The notes beneath the pieces are model-generated. The model worked only from the letters and a program-made list of their open reading frames with translations, was not told the origin of the DNA and did no database searches. From contig JADHZB010002120.1 in NCBI GenBank assembly GCA_015657535.1, forward strand, positions 1 through 14,496: a DNA stretch of 14,496 nucleotides, in the 5' to 3' direction. Each line of letters opens with the position of its first letter. The first letter of the stretch is position 1. The translations under genes and the position numbers were made by a program. Shown here piece after piece: positions 1 to 8,141 of the stretch. The DNA comes from Nephromyces sp. MM_2019. Lineage: Eukaryota > Apicomplexa > Aconoidasida > Nephromycida.

Positions 1-2412
1 CTTGCTGGGGGGTTTCAAATGGGTAGAAGCTGTACGTGCAGCTGAAAGGTTTATCTGAGGATGGTGGTTTCCCACCTCTCCAGTGGAATCTTCAAAGTTC
101 CTCAACATACTGTAGAAAGCATCGGCTGGCGAGCGGATTTGTGGTTTTAGGGGGTGATACTCTTCCTGGGGGGTGAAATTATGAGGCTGATGGTGGGGGG
201 TGAGATCACCCACCTCATTCCCCAGGGTTAGGTATCGCTTGTCTACTGAAGAGGGATATCCAGTATCTCCAAGGCTTGTGTACTGGCAACGCTCTGGAGA
301 GTTCTCACGAGAAGAGCTTACCATTTTTGGCTTAGAGTTTAGGGCACCTCGTTGCTCATCTTCTATACGTTTAAGCTTCCAATTCACTAACGATGAAGAA
401 GACTTACCAGAAGCAGCTAACACACGTCTGTTTGAAGAAGTGGGATGCGTGAATAAAGGCGTTAAATCTTCCTCTTCCTTTGCTAGTTTCAAAGGCTTTT
501 CCTTCCTCCTATTAGCTAAGGGTTCAAGCCCTGGCAAAGGAGAGGTCTTGGGGCAAGCAACATACCCCCCAACTATCCTTTCTTCTACCTTATCAACCAC
601 CTTCAATCCGTTTAAACCCCCCAAAAGCCCCCCTTTTGAAGCTTCTTCTACGCTGAGAACATCACCTTCCCCGTCTACCCGCACCTCTACCCTTGTCGTC
701 TGATCGTTAAACAGAGAGCTCTTTGAAGATTCTCCATTAAGTATAGTCTCTGAGCAGATGGAGCATATAAAAGCAGCTTCTCTACTAGTAGTTTTGTTGC
801 TGCTAAACCCCTTCTTCTTTGATGCTCTACCACTTCGCTCTACCCCCCAGCTGCCCTTCTTGGAAGGGTATAAACCCCCCCTCCTTGACACACCTTCCTC
901 AGACGGAGGGAGGGGCCCTCCTCCGCTCGCTGCAACATACTCTTTAGATCCTTTCCCCCCCCCCTTTTTGAAAAGGGTAGCAACTGAGCTGCTCCGCCCC
1001 TCCCCTCCCCTCGTATCCAAGGTTTCCCGTCTGATATCAGACAGCTCAGTATCATCGAGCTGCGAGCTTGAAGAAAGTTCATACCGGGCAGAGATTGATG
1101 TCACATTAGAATTTTTCCTATTATTTTCATCTTTTCTACCCACCATTCCCTCCCTCACCACAGCTCCTTTATCTACCCCATCCCCCACCCCATTCACAAC
1201 CCCCTCCTCCCAAACCTGACTTCCAAACACCCCTCCCAAAAGAGAAAAATCCTCAGTTTTCTGATTTTTTTGCAGCTCACCGGCTTCAGGCTCACAATCA
1301 TTAGTTTGTAGTAAAAGGGGGATCCTCTTGTCTCTAATCACATCCTTTTCTTCCCCTGCCTCTACCGATTCTTCCGCTTCTTCTTCCCCCCCGTCCTCAT
1401 CCCCTTCCTCAGGTGTTACCAACCTAGCAAACACCTGATGCCTGTAAACATCAAACAACTCAATATGCTTGTCTCCAATCAGCAGCAGATACTCTGGATG
1501 ACCTTGAAGAGGTAGAATCTTCTTAACAGAGTAGTGTACCCCAATATCTAGTGTGTGTATAACTGCTATACACCTACCATCTAGCAGCGACCAGTACCTC
1601 AGTACGTCATCAGTGTGTAGAGAGACTAGAATCTCTTGCCCATCCTTTGGGGGGCCCTGGGGGAGTTTCGGGAAGCTGGAAGGGGGGGGATTCGGAGTGT
1701 TTCTGCTGNGGGGGGGGGCTTTAGGATTCAATGAGGAGCTTCTGGTAGAGATTAGCGCATCTGCGTGTGTCTTCAACGGCGTGAAGACGCAGTCAACAAC
1801 CGAAGAAGCTGCACTCCACTCGCTGAATAGAAGGAAAAGCGGCGAAAAGCCGACGCTTAAGCCTCTATTGCAGTGGTGAGCTGTGAGGGGACAACCCTTG
1901 GGAGCTTCGGGGGGAGGGGTAGAGGTAGTGGGGGGGGAGTAGTAGGAGGTTGAGGAGGGTGGGGGAGATTGAGGGGGGGGTGAGCTACCCAATCTACCTA
2001 ATTTACCCTTCCTGAATGAGCTCTCTTCACTGAACAGCTTAGCTGCTCTACTAGAGTGTAGATCTTCATTTTTCTCATACCTTTCCTTCTCTAATCCTGA
2101 ATATATAGAAACATCCGCAGAAACCTCTTGAAAGGCTGGATTCTGATCATCTCTTAGTGGCATAAAGGAGGCGTTAGTAGAAGCCTTAGTTCTTCGTTTG
2201 TGCATTAGCCTCCCTGAAGCCCTCTCCTGTGAACGAAGCCCTGAAAGAGTATACGTCTGCTCGATCTTGAAGATGACTATATAACCTTCTTTAGTGCCAT
2301 AAGCTATCAGCGTTCCTAGTAAGTTGGTTGACAGGCAGCTGAGTGTGTGTGTGACATCAAATCCGGGCCAAAGTACCCCAGCCAAACAGAATGGGGCTCC
2401 ACTATCTTCCAT
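1..2412 (-). CDS. WDR7 / rabconnectin-3 beta-like WD40 protein, N-terminal 804 codons (3' end beyond window)
   Basis: Reading the minus strand from the ATG at 2412-2410, the frame stays open for 804 codons to the left edge. An in-frame TGA lies just upstream, so this ATG is the natural start. Residues 13-50 (VLWPG, then YGTKEGYIVIFKI) resemble the first WD40 blade of WDR7. Residues 261-332 follow WDR7 closely: EILVSLHTDDVLRYW, LLDGRCI, then GHPEYLLLIGDKHIELFDV, parallel to the family's VSASESGEMCLWDVxDGRCI and GHYPEILVVDA. Known family role: partner of DMXL/Rav1-type proteins in assembly and regulation of the V-ATPase on endomembranes. Two low-complexity insertions interrupt the propeller: residues about 54-175, ending in a proline-rich stretch, and 333 to the edge, rich in Ser/Glu/Gly with an isolated CSIC pair near residue 550. 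Residue 235 is ambiguous because base 1709 is N inside a G run. As written, the run keeps frame. Only the upper part of the first propeller is inside the window. The family call is by recognition, not a search. Confidence 0.75.
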   Translation of the reverse strand, partial: MEDSGAPFCLAGVLWPGFDVTHTLSCLSTNLLGTLIAYGTKEGYIVIFKIEQTYTLSGLRSQERASGRLMHKRRTKASTNASFMPLRDDQNPAFQEVSADVSIYSGLEKERYEKNEDLHSSRAAKLFSEESSFRKGKLGRLGSSPPPQSPPPSSTSYYSPPTTSTPPPEAPKGCPLTAHHCNRGLSVGFSPLFLLFSEWSAASSVVDCVFTPLKTHADALISTRSSSLNPKAPPXSRNTPNPPPSSFPKLPQGPPKDGQEILVSLHTDDVLRYWSLLDGRCIAVIHTLDIGVHYSVKKILPLQGHPEYLLLIGDKHIELFDVYRHQVFARLVTPEEGDEDGGEEEAEESVEAGEEKDVIRDKRIPLLLQTNDCEPEAGELQKNQKTEDFSLLGGVFGSQVWEEGVVNGVGDGVDKGAVVREGMVGRKDENNRKNSNVTSISARYELSSSSQLDDTELSDIRRETLDTRGGEGRSSSVATLFKKGGGKGSKEYVAASGGGPLPPSEEGVSRRGGLYPSKKGSWGVERSGRASKKKGFSSNKTTSREAAFICSICSETILNGESSKSSLFNDQTTRVEVRVDGEGDVLSVEEASKGGLLGGLNGLKVVDKVEERIVGGYVACPKTSPLPGLEPLANRRKEKPLKLAKEEEDLTPLFTHPTSSNRRVLAASGKSSSSLVNWKLKRIEDEQRGALNSKPKMVSSSRENSPERCQYTSLGDTGYPSSVDKRYLTLGNEVGDLTPHHQPHNFTPQEEYHPLKPQIRSPADAFYSMLRNFEDSTGEVGNHHPQINLSAARTASTHLKPPSK
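1708..1718. other. Ambiguous base in a G homopolymer inside the WDR7-like CDS
   Basis: The run is G, N at 1709, then nine Gs. On the coding strand it gives the codon CNC (residue 235: Leu, Pro, His or Arg). With the length as written, the frame upstream and the WDR7-matching frame downstream are the same, so no frameshift is needed. The N marks uncertain assembly of the run. Confidence 0.9.
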
Positions 2413-2526
2413 AGCGCGGGTGAGAACCTCTCAGCACGATGTGTTTGCGCGTAGTTGAAATAGGTGCAATAAGGCTAACAGAAAGAAAAATAAAAATTGG
2501 GGTGATTCTCATTCAAATCTCGCACA

Positions 2527-2640
2527 CAGAGAGGGAGGGAGGAAGAGCGAGGGGGAGAAGAAGAGAGACAAGAAAAGGAAGGAGAATAAAAAGAAGAACA
2601 AGCAGAAGAAAAAAGAAGAGGCAAGACTAAGAAGAAGTAG
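2527..2640. repeat. Homopurine tract (polypyrimidine in the WDR7 sense)
   Basis: About 110 bases on the plus strand are almost entirely A and G (GAGGGA, AAGAAG, AGGAAGG blocks). In the direction of the WDR7-like gene this is a C/T-rich tract 115-230 nt before the start codon. Such tracts are common in 5' leaders and promoters, or ahead of 3' splice sites, and can form triplex DNA. I see no coding function. Short ORFs here on both strands are composition artefacts. Confidence 0.6.
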
Positions 2641-3900
2641 CATTCTAGAGTATACACATACCTGACTATTCATCGACTATAAAAAGCGACAAGCAGAAAG
2701 AGGTAAAACACATTAAATCCCACAAAATGAATCAATTTCAGCATCCTATACATGCTGATACGCACACACACACATTAACACTTATACAGTGAAAAACCTC
2801 ACCTCTTCATAGCAAAAAAATACACAAAAACCCCATATATTCATACGCATACAAACAGAAAGCAATGACATACACCCCCTAACATCTAGACGTTCGCATA
2901 AACGAAAAATAATGGGATACTCATACACACACAAGCTAGCATATATCATGCAACTGCTTTATCCTTACAGGACACTCGCACACACACAAAAGGTAGCACA
3001 TGTCATACAACGGCTTTATCCTTACATGATGCTCACACACACATACATACTAGATACATTGAGTGTAGAACTTCGGGCATATTCCCCACTCTTTCACAGC
3101 AAATGGTGTGTGAAGAAGAGAAGCTCCTCTTCATCTCGCAGGGATCCTCTTCATAATCTTCTTCCTCTACAAGAACATCAAAAGAAAATATCCAAGCGGA
3201 TGATCACTTCATAGCTAGAGAATTATAAACGCAAATATACACACATCCAGCGAATTTCGTATACACACACAGACACCTAAGGAAGTGCATACACACACAC
3301 TTCCAGTGAATTGCATACACAACGCATACACCGATACTCACATAAATATAAACATGTACTAACCAGAGATACTCACTCACACACAGGCGTAGGTATAGCA
3401 TCATTAGTGTGTATTACACACACAAACACCACGCACACATACAGAGAAATTTCGATTAAACATATACTGAGAAGCAGGGCTAGAGTTATAAGCAGCGCAA
3501 AATTCGGAGGCATCTTTATAGTGAAAGTTGTAGAAGTGGATGTATATACGCTCAACACACACATACACGTATCTCACTTTATGCTGAGCTGAGAGATGAG
3601 AGTTCATATATATAGTGGGATTTTTGTGGCATTATATATAGACTTCACATACGCACACACACAGTTCACAAAGACACGCACACACACTTCACACAGACAC
3701 AGGCACGCATACACACACATACACCAACCGTTAGCTGATTACTATCCTTGGCTTCAAATAGTTGATAACTTTACGACCTTCACTTTGATGCATCATTAGA
3801 CCTATGAGATGCACACCACACAGACACACTCAAAAGAAGCAAAGATCTTAGATGAAGATACAATGCTCATACACACAAGTGAGTTTCATCTAGAGGCTTG
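2641..3900. other. CA-rich non-coding region upstream of the WDR7-like gene, with weak minus-strand exon candidates
   Basis: The plus strand is dominated by short CACACA runs (TG-rich in the minus sense). No exon is supported by homology. Pieces bounded by splice-like signals on the minus strand are 3875-3931, 3731-3801, 3443-3588 and about 3045-3164. They read as ordinary-looking protein (for example FHYKDASEFCAAYN and MMHQSEGRKVINYLKPR), but their phases do not all chain, so no gene is called. They could belong to a small minus-strand gene, to upstream leader exons of the WDR7-like transcript, or to nothing. Confidence 0.4.
2937..3050. repeat. 57-bp direct duplication
   Basis: Two diverged copies lie head to tail, starting at 2937 and 2994. 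Both contain the shared core GGCTTTATCCTTACA or CTGCTTTATCCTTACA, followed by a CACACACA tail. The period is 57 bp, a multiple of three, which is why a plus-strand ORF spans it. The copies differ at many sites, so the duplication is old. Confidence 0.75.
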
Positions 3901-4096
3901 TAGCATTGATAATCACTAGGAAAATGACCAGCTACAATCAAATTGATGAGGTGAACCTAGCGTGTCTGTGGTTCCGGAAAACACAATTATATACAGTGTG
4001 GTTGTGTGCGACAAGGGTTGTGTGCGTGAGGGGTTCCGTTGTGTTTGCGAGGTAGGGTTGTATCTGCGCGATGGGCTGTGTGCATGAGGGGTTCCA

Positions 4097-4205
4097 GTGT
4101 GTGTGTGAGGTGGGGTTGTGTGTGCGAGATGATTTGTGTGTGAGGTGGGGTTGTGTGTACCAGATGATTTGTGTGTGAGGTGGGGTTGTGTGTACCAGAT
4201 GACTT
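4097..4205. repeat. 35-bp minisatellite, three copies, in TG-rich DNA
   Basis: The motif GAGGTGGGGTTGTGTGT recurs at 4107, 4142 and 4177, exactly 35 bp apart, with the linking CAGATGATTTGTG conserved. Degenerate versions extend outward from about 4010 to 4340. Short ORFs across it on either strand (Cys/Val-rich, or Thr/His-rich) come from the repeat. Confidence 0.8.
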
Positions 4206-5089
4206 GTGTGAGGGATTTTACTGTGTGTATAGTGGGTTGTGTGTACGAGACGCACTGTGTGCGTCGAATGGGTTGTGTGTGCATGGGAGATGGATTGTTT
4301 ATGTATGTGAGGTGGATTGCCGCGTGTGTGCGATATGGATAGTTTATCTGTGTGTGATTTGAGTGATGTGCCCATGAGATTGCTTCTGTGTGTGCATGTG
4401 TGAAAGTCTGTGTATACATATCATAGTTTTTGGTGCTTCTACGTTGCTTTTAGTCCCAGAATTTGCCATGGAGCGATTTATTCGTTATTTATCACACATA
4501 TGCTTCAATACATGCATATCACTCTATTTAACGTTGCTTTAGATGTGATTCACTTTAAGTGTTTCAACAAAAATGTGGGAAAGTAAGTATGCGTGTATCG
4601 ATATCTACTTGCACATGTGTGTGTGTGCGAGAATATGTTCGTGCTTGTGTGTGTGTGAGCATACGTTCATGTTTATGTGCATGTGAGCATTTTTTAGCTT
4701 GTGTGCGCGAGAATTTTCGAACTTATATCTGTGTGTGAGTATTTTTGAGCCTATATGTGTTCTGTTGTCCTGTTGAGTGTGTTCATGTACTTGTGCCTGT
4801 GCGTCTATTCTAGCTTTCATGCCTGTACGCTCGCTCATGCACACACGCCTTAAGTGAATGCAGACTCTTTTGCCTTAGTGTGTGTGTGTGTTGGTATGCG
4901 TAGTTTTTGTGGTGTGTGTGGTGTGTGTGTGTGCGCAGCCATGTTTACATGCCGCATTGCACTTCAGTATGCACATTGCCACTTGAGTTTACTCGTGCTG
5001 CTACAGTAATATCCTAGTGTTTATACGGTTGCGTGTGCGTACGCCGATTGTGTGTGCAGATACACTTGTGCATGTTTACGTCAATTGCG

Positions 5090-5290
5090 TGTGTATACAT
5101 GCTACTTATGTGTGCCTACGCTACTTGTGTGTGTGTATGCTAATTGCATCTACACATGCTACTTAAGTGTGCCTACGCTACTTGTGTGTGTGCAATCTAC
5201 TTGTATGTATGCTACTTGCGTGTGTACATACACTTGTGCGTGCACATGCTACTTCTGTGTGCACACTCTGTTTATGTGTGCACGTACACT
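5090..5290. repeat. Degenerate TGCTACTTGTGTGTG repeat block
   Basis: Copies of a (A/C)(T/G)GCTACTT-GTGTG module recur about every 18-22 bp. A longer 57-bp period is visible between the ACATGCTACTT copies at 5096 and 5153. Cysteine-rich short ORFs in two frames derive from this repeat and are not taken as genes. Confidence 0.6.
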
Positions 5291-5614
5291 TGCGTGTTAG
5301 CTCTCGCGAAGCACCTTAGAGGGCCTGGAACTGAGTGCTTCATAAGCATTAAACCTTTCACGGCTGGCTGTAGAATAGCAGGACGTAACAGAAGGCTAGG
5401 ACAAGCGTGTGTGTGTGTCTGTGTTAGACTAGAATGAGTAAGCACATAAGATCTTGAGGTACGTCTCAGTTGCGAGTATACAACTAACATACACCTCATG
5501 TAAATTCTTACTTATCTCCGGTAGCTACTGGACAGACATTCTAATAACTATATGTCGTAAGATTAACACATTACCTCTAGGAGCATTCAGAAGGGCCTCA
5601 GTATAAAGCGTCTA

Positions 5615-5638
5615 TGTGTGTGTGTGTGTGTGTGTGTG
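5615..5638. repeat. (TG)12 microsatellite
   Basis: A perfect 24-bp TG run on the plus strand. It lies directly after the candidate plus-strand exon at 5581, so it could supply alternative GT donors two bases apart. Confidence 0.9.
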
Positions 5639-5882
5639 CTAGACTGATGTTACAATGGTTACTGCTCCTTTCGGCAGAGAAAAGGCTAATCAAACTGCAT
5701 TCCTATAGATGGCGCACGCGTAAATGAACGCAGACTTAATACACACACACATACACATGTGATATGTGCGCCTATACCGACACACAGAATATGCACACAA
5801 AAAACAGCACTAAAGACAAGGTGAAAACTTAGGTAAACCCTGTAGTCGCTATAGATCAAGACATGAAACAGCACAATACACA

Positions 5883-6222
5883 CAGACACACACACCCAAA
5901 CACACACTCAAACACACGCTCAAACACACACCTAAACACACACTCAAACACACACTCAAACACACACCCAAACACACACTCAAACACACACTCAAACACA
6001 CACTCAAACACACACCCAAACACACACTCAAACACACACTCAAACACACACCCAAACACACACCTGAACATACACAAACACACACTCAAACACACACTCA
6101 AACACACACTCAAACACACACCCAAACACACACCCAAACACACACTCAAACACACACTCAAACACACACTCAAACACACACTCAAACACACACTCAAACA
6201 CACACTCAAACACACACCCATA
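5883..6222. repeat. 12-bp tandem array, about 27 copies of AAACACACACTC and variants
   Basis: A near-perfect 12-bp repeat covers about 340 bp. Units differ mainly in the last bases (ACTC, ACCC, ACGCTC, ACCT), and one irregular unit lies near 6063-6080. Because 12 is a multiple of three and the unit lacks stops in most frames, long ORFs appear on both strands (NTHSNTHS / KHTLKHTL and CLSVCLSV). These are artefacts. The array lies in the downstream flank of BRX1. Confidence 0.92.
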
Positions 6223-6742
6223 GAATCACCAAGCCCTGTTCGCTTCATTTCGTAAATTGAAAAACATCTTGCGGTATACGTTGCTTAACAAAAACCCTAA
6301 GACTAGATAGGTTGAAATCATTCAATCACACACATATAGTGAGATTAAACATAGTGAGACCCAAGATACATACACACATAAACACAAGATGCAGTGATAT
6401 CTAATACCCCCTCAAATATTGCGATATCTAATGAAAATACGCACACACATCTGCAGAGTGCCTTCTGCACGTACACGAGGCTTTATTCATATACACACAC
6501 CAAAACTCAAAAACACAGCGACGCTCAAATGCACACTGAGAGCCACACACACACATCATAGCAAAGTAGGGTAACTTACCCTGAAGCTAACACAAGGCTA
6601 ATTTCAATAGCACTATAGCTGCATACACCATAGCATAATTAGCTGGAAGAAGTTGAATACACACACGCACGAATATACTCAATCTGACACGAACACACAC
6701 GCATAAACACGCCTGAACACAGACATAGACATACGGAAACAG

Positions 6743-6773
<31 letters not shown>

Positions 6774-7077
6774 TGGACCAACAAAGGTAAAGGCGTCAGT
6801 TGCAAATTCTGCACTAATAGCACACAGCTTGTGGAAGAGGCAGGCAGACACACTGCATTTTAATGGATGAATCCTCAGCAAAAACCTAAGCATACCATAC
6901 TCAGCACACGCTACCTCACTACTGAAGGCACAACTTCTCGCACACAGTGAAATAGTTAGAGCCAACAGATACGACACACACACACACACACACACACACT
7001 GTAAACATATATAGCGGCAAAGATCAGAACACAAAATGGGATATACACGCAAAGCGATACTAGTAGATTTTGAAAGC
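6223..7077. other. Non-coding CA-rich downstream flank of BRX1
   Basis: This interval follows the BRX1 stop codon in the direction of transcription and probably contains its 3' UTR and terminator. I found no clear polyadenylation signal. It holds CA runs at about 6753-6773 and a perfect (AC)13 at 6974-6999. Two minus-strand segments have splice-like borders: about 6558-6638 (acceptor tcttccag, donor GTAAGT, stops in all frames) and about 6255-6302 (in-frame ending QRIPQDVFQFTK then stop). Neither joins to anything recognisable. Confidence 0.5.
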
Positions 7078-8085
7078 TCATTCATCGCTCAGTGAAGCTT
7101 CGTCGTCAGACTGCTCTTTTCGAGCGAAACTAGCCAGGAATTCCTGCGAACACAAAGAATGAACCGCACACACACACACACACACACAGAGTGACGAACT
7201 ATACGCAGTAGCAACTTCAATAACCAGCAAGTATCCACGAGCACAAAAGCATCAAGAATAGAAGCCCACACACGCCGGTATATACCAGCACCAAACACAT
7301 GCAATCAAACACACACATACGAATATTAGCATCCCATATGCACACTAAACTTACCACTCACATCAGGCACACACACACACACGCACCACAATTCCGTACA
7401 CACACAAAACATACAGATACCTTACATATCACACACGCACACCGGCATCCTAAACACACATCAGCATTCCCGATGCACACCACACATATATATTCACGTC
7501 ACGCATCAAAAATTCCACGCACACCACACACAATACACACAAACCACCAGCTATACTATCTTCACTTGCCTGCCTCTTCTTCTTAGAGTTTATCCTTTTG
7601 AGTGCTTTCATAGCCACCTTCTTCTCCATTGTCTTCCGAATCTGTAACGTCAATAGAACACGTTGAGCAGCTACACACACACTTTAGCCTAGAAATACCA
7701 AGGTTTTACACTAGATTTCATATACACACATGCAAACACATGCGCACATAAGCCACTAGCTATACACGCACACACACACACACCATAGCTTCGCCAAGCA
7801 GTACTTCATAACAAAAATTCGCACCCACATCAGCAAGCCTGACTGGCCCAATAAGCGTGAGTTTACTCAGCTAAAGATACCTTAAGATGTTGGCATTTAT
7901 ACTATACCTTTCAAATATTCAAACTACACACACACAGAGCAGCAATAGTATGCTTCACACACAATGGGAAAAACACACACGGAGAGGGACAGATAAAGGC
8001 TGGCTGGCATACACGCACAGACAGGCACACAAACAGGCAGATACAGACACTATGTAGAGAAATATAGACGCAGACACGCATAAAG

Positions 8086-8141
<56 letters not shown>

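Larger units (their letters stand above)
3924..5708 (+). other. Possible spliced plus-strand gene, unrecognised product (candidate exons only)
   Basis: This block is TG-rich on the plus strand, the same polarity seen inside introns of the BRX1 and PIG-U-like genes when read in their own sense, so plus-strand transcription is plausible. Candidate pieces: a start at 3924 (MTSYNQIDE, donor after 3950, or extending to 3995); 4543-4582 between an acceptor ctttag and a perfect donor GTAAGT (VIHFKCFNKNVG); 5301-5406 (LRGPGTECFISIKPFTAG) between ttag and GTGTGT; 5581 to about 5617 (SIQKGLSIKRL); 5643-5708, ending TAG (TDVTMVTAPFGREKANQTA). The last three chain in phase if the donor inside the TG run is chosen freely. 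The middle exons do not chain convincingly. No family is recognised. Minus-strand readings of the same segments also look plausible, so this is a lead and not a gene call. Confidence 0.22.

Noticed and set aside
200..1219. Plus-strand ORFs of 167 and 153 codons inside the left block
   Set aside because: They are antisense to the continuous WDR7-like frame, which has homology.
1708..1718. Suspected frameshift at the N in the G run
   Set aside because: Base-by-base counting shows that the frame upstream and the WDR7-matching frame downstream are the same as written. Only one residue is ambiguous.
3916..4419. Minus-strand 167- and 145-codon Thr/His-rich ORFs
   Set aside because: Translation of TG/CA minisatellite DNA. 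Two overlapping frames are open for the same compositional reason.
5301..5406. Possible structured RNA (tRNA, 5S or U6) in the GC-richer island
   Set aside because: No cloverleaf, box A/B, 5S or U6 core could be recognised.
5849..6255. Long ORFs on both strands (CLSVCLSV and NTHSNTHS proteins)
   Set aside because: They are entirely the 12-bp tandem repeat, whose length is a multiple of three. There is no codon signal and no splice or start context.
6558..6638. Segment with a good acceptor and GTAAGT donor downstream of BRX1
   Set aside because: Stops occur in all frames and no partner exon was found. At most it is a non-coding exon.
7840..7890. Minus-strand segment after a tttag acceptor reading LSKLTLIGPVRLAD
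   Set aside because: BRX1 exons 6 and 7 join directly in phase, with the expected family spacing, leaving no place for an extra exon. No match to Brix proteins.
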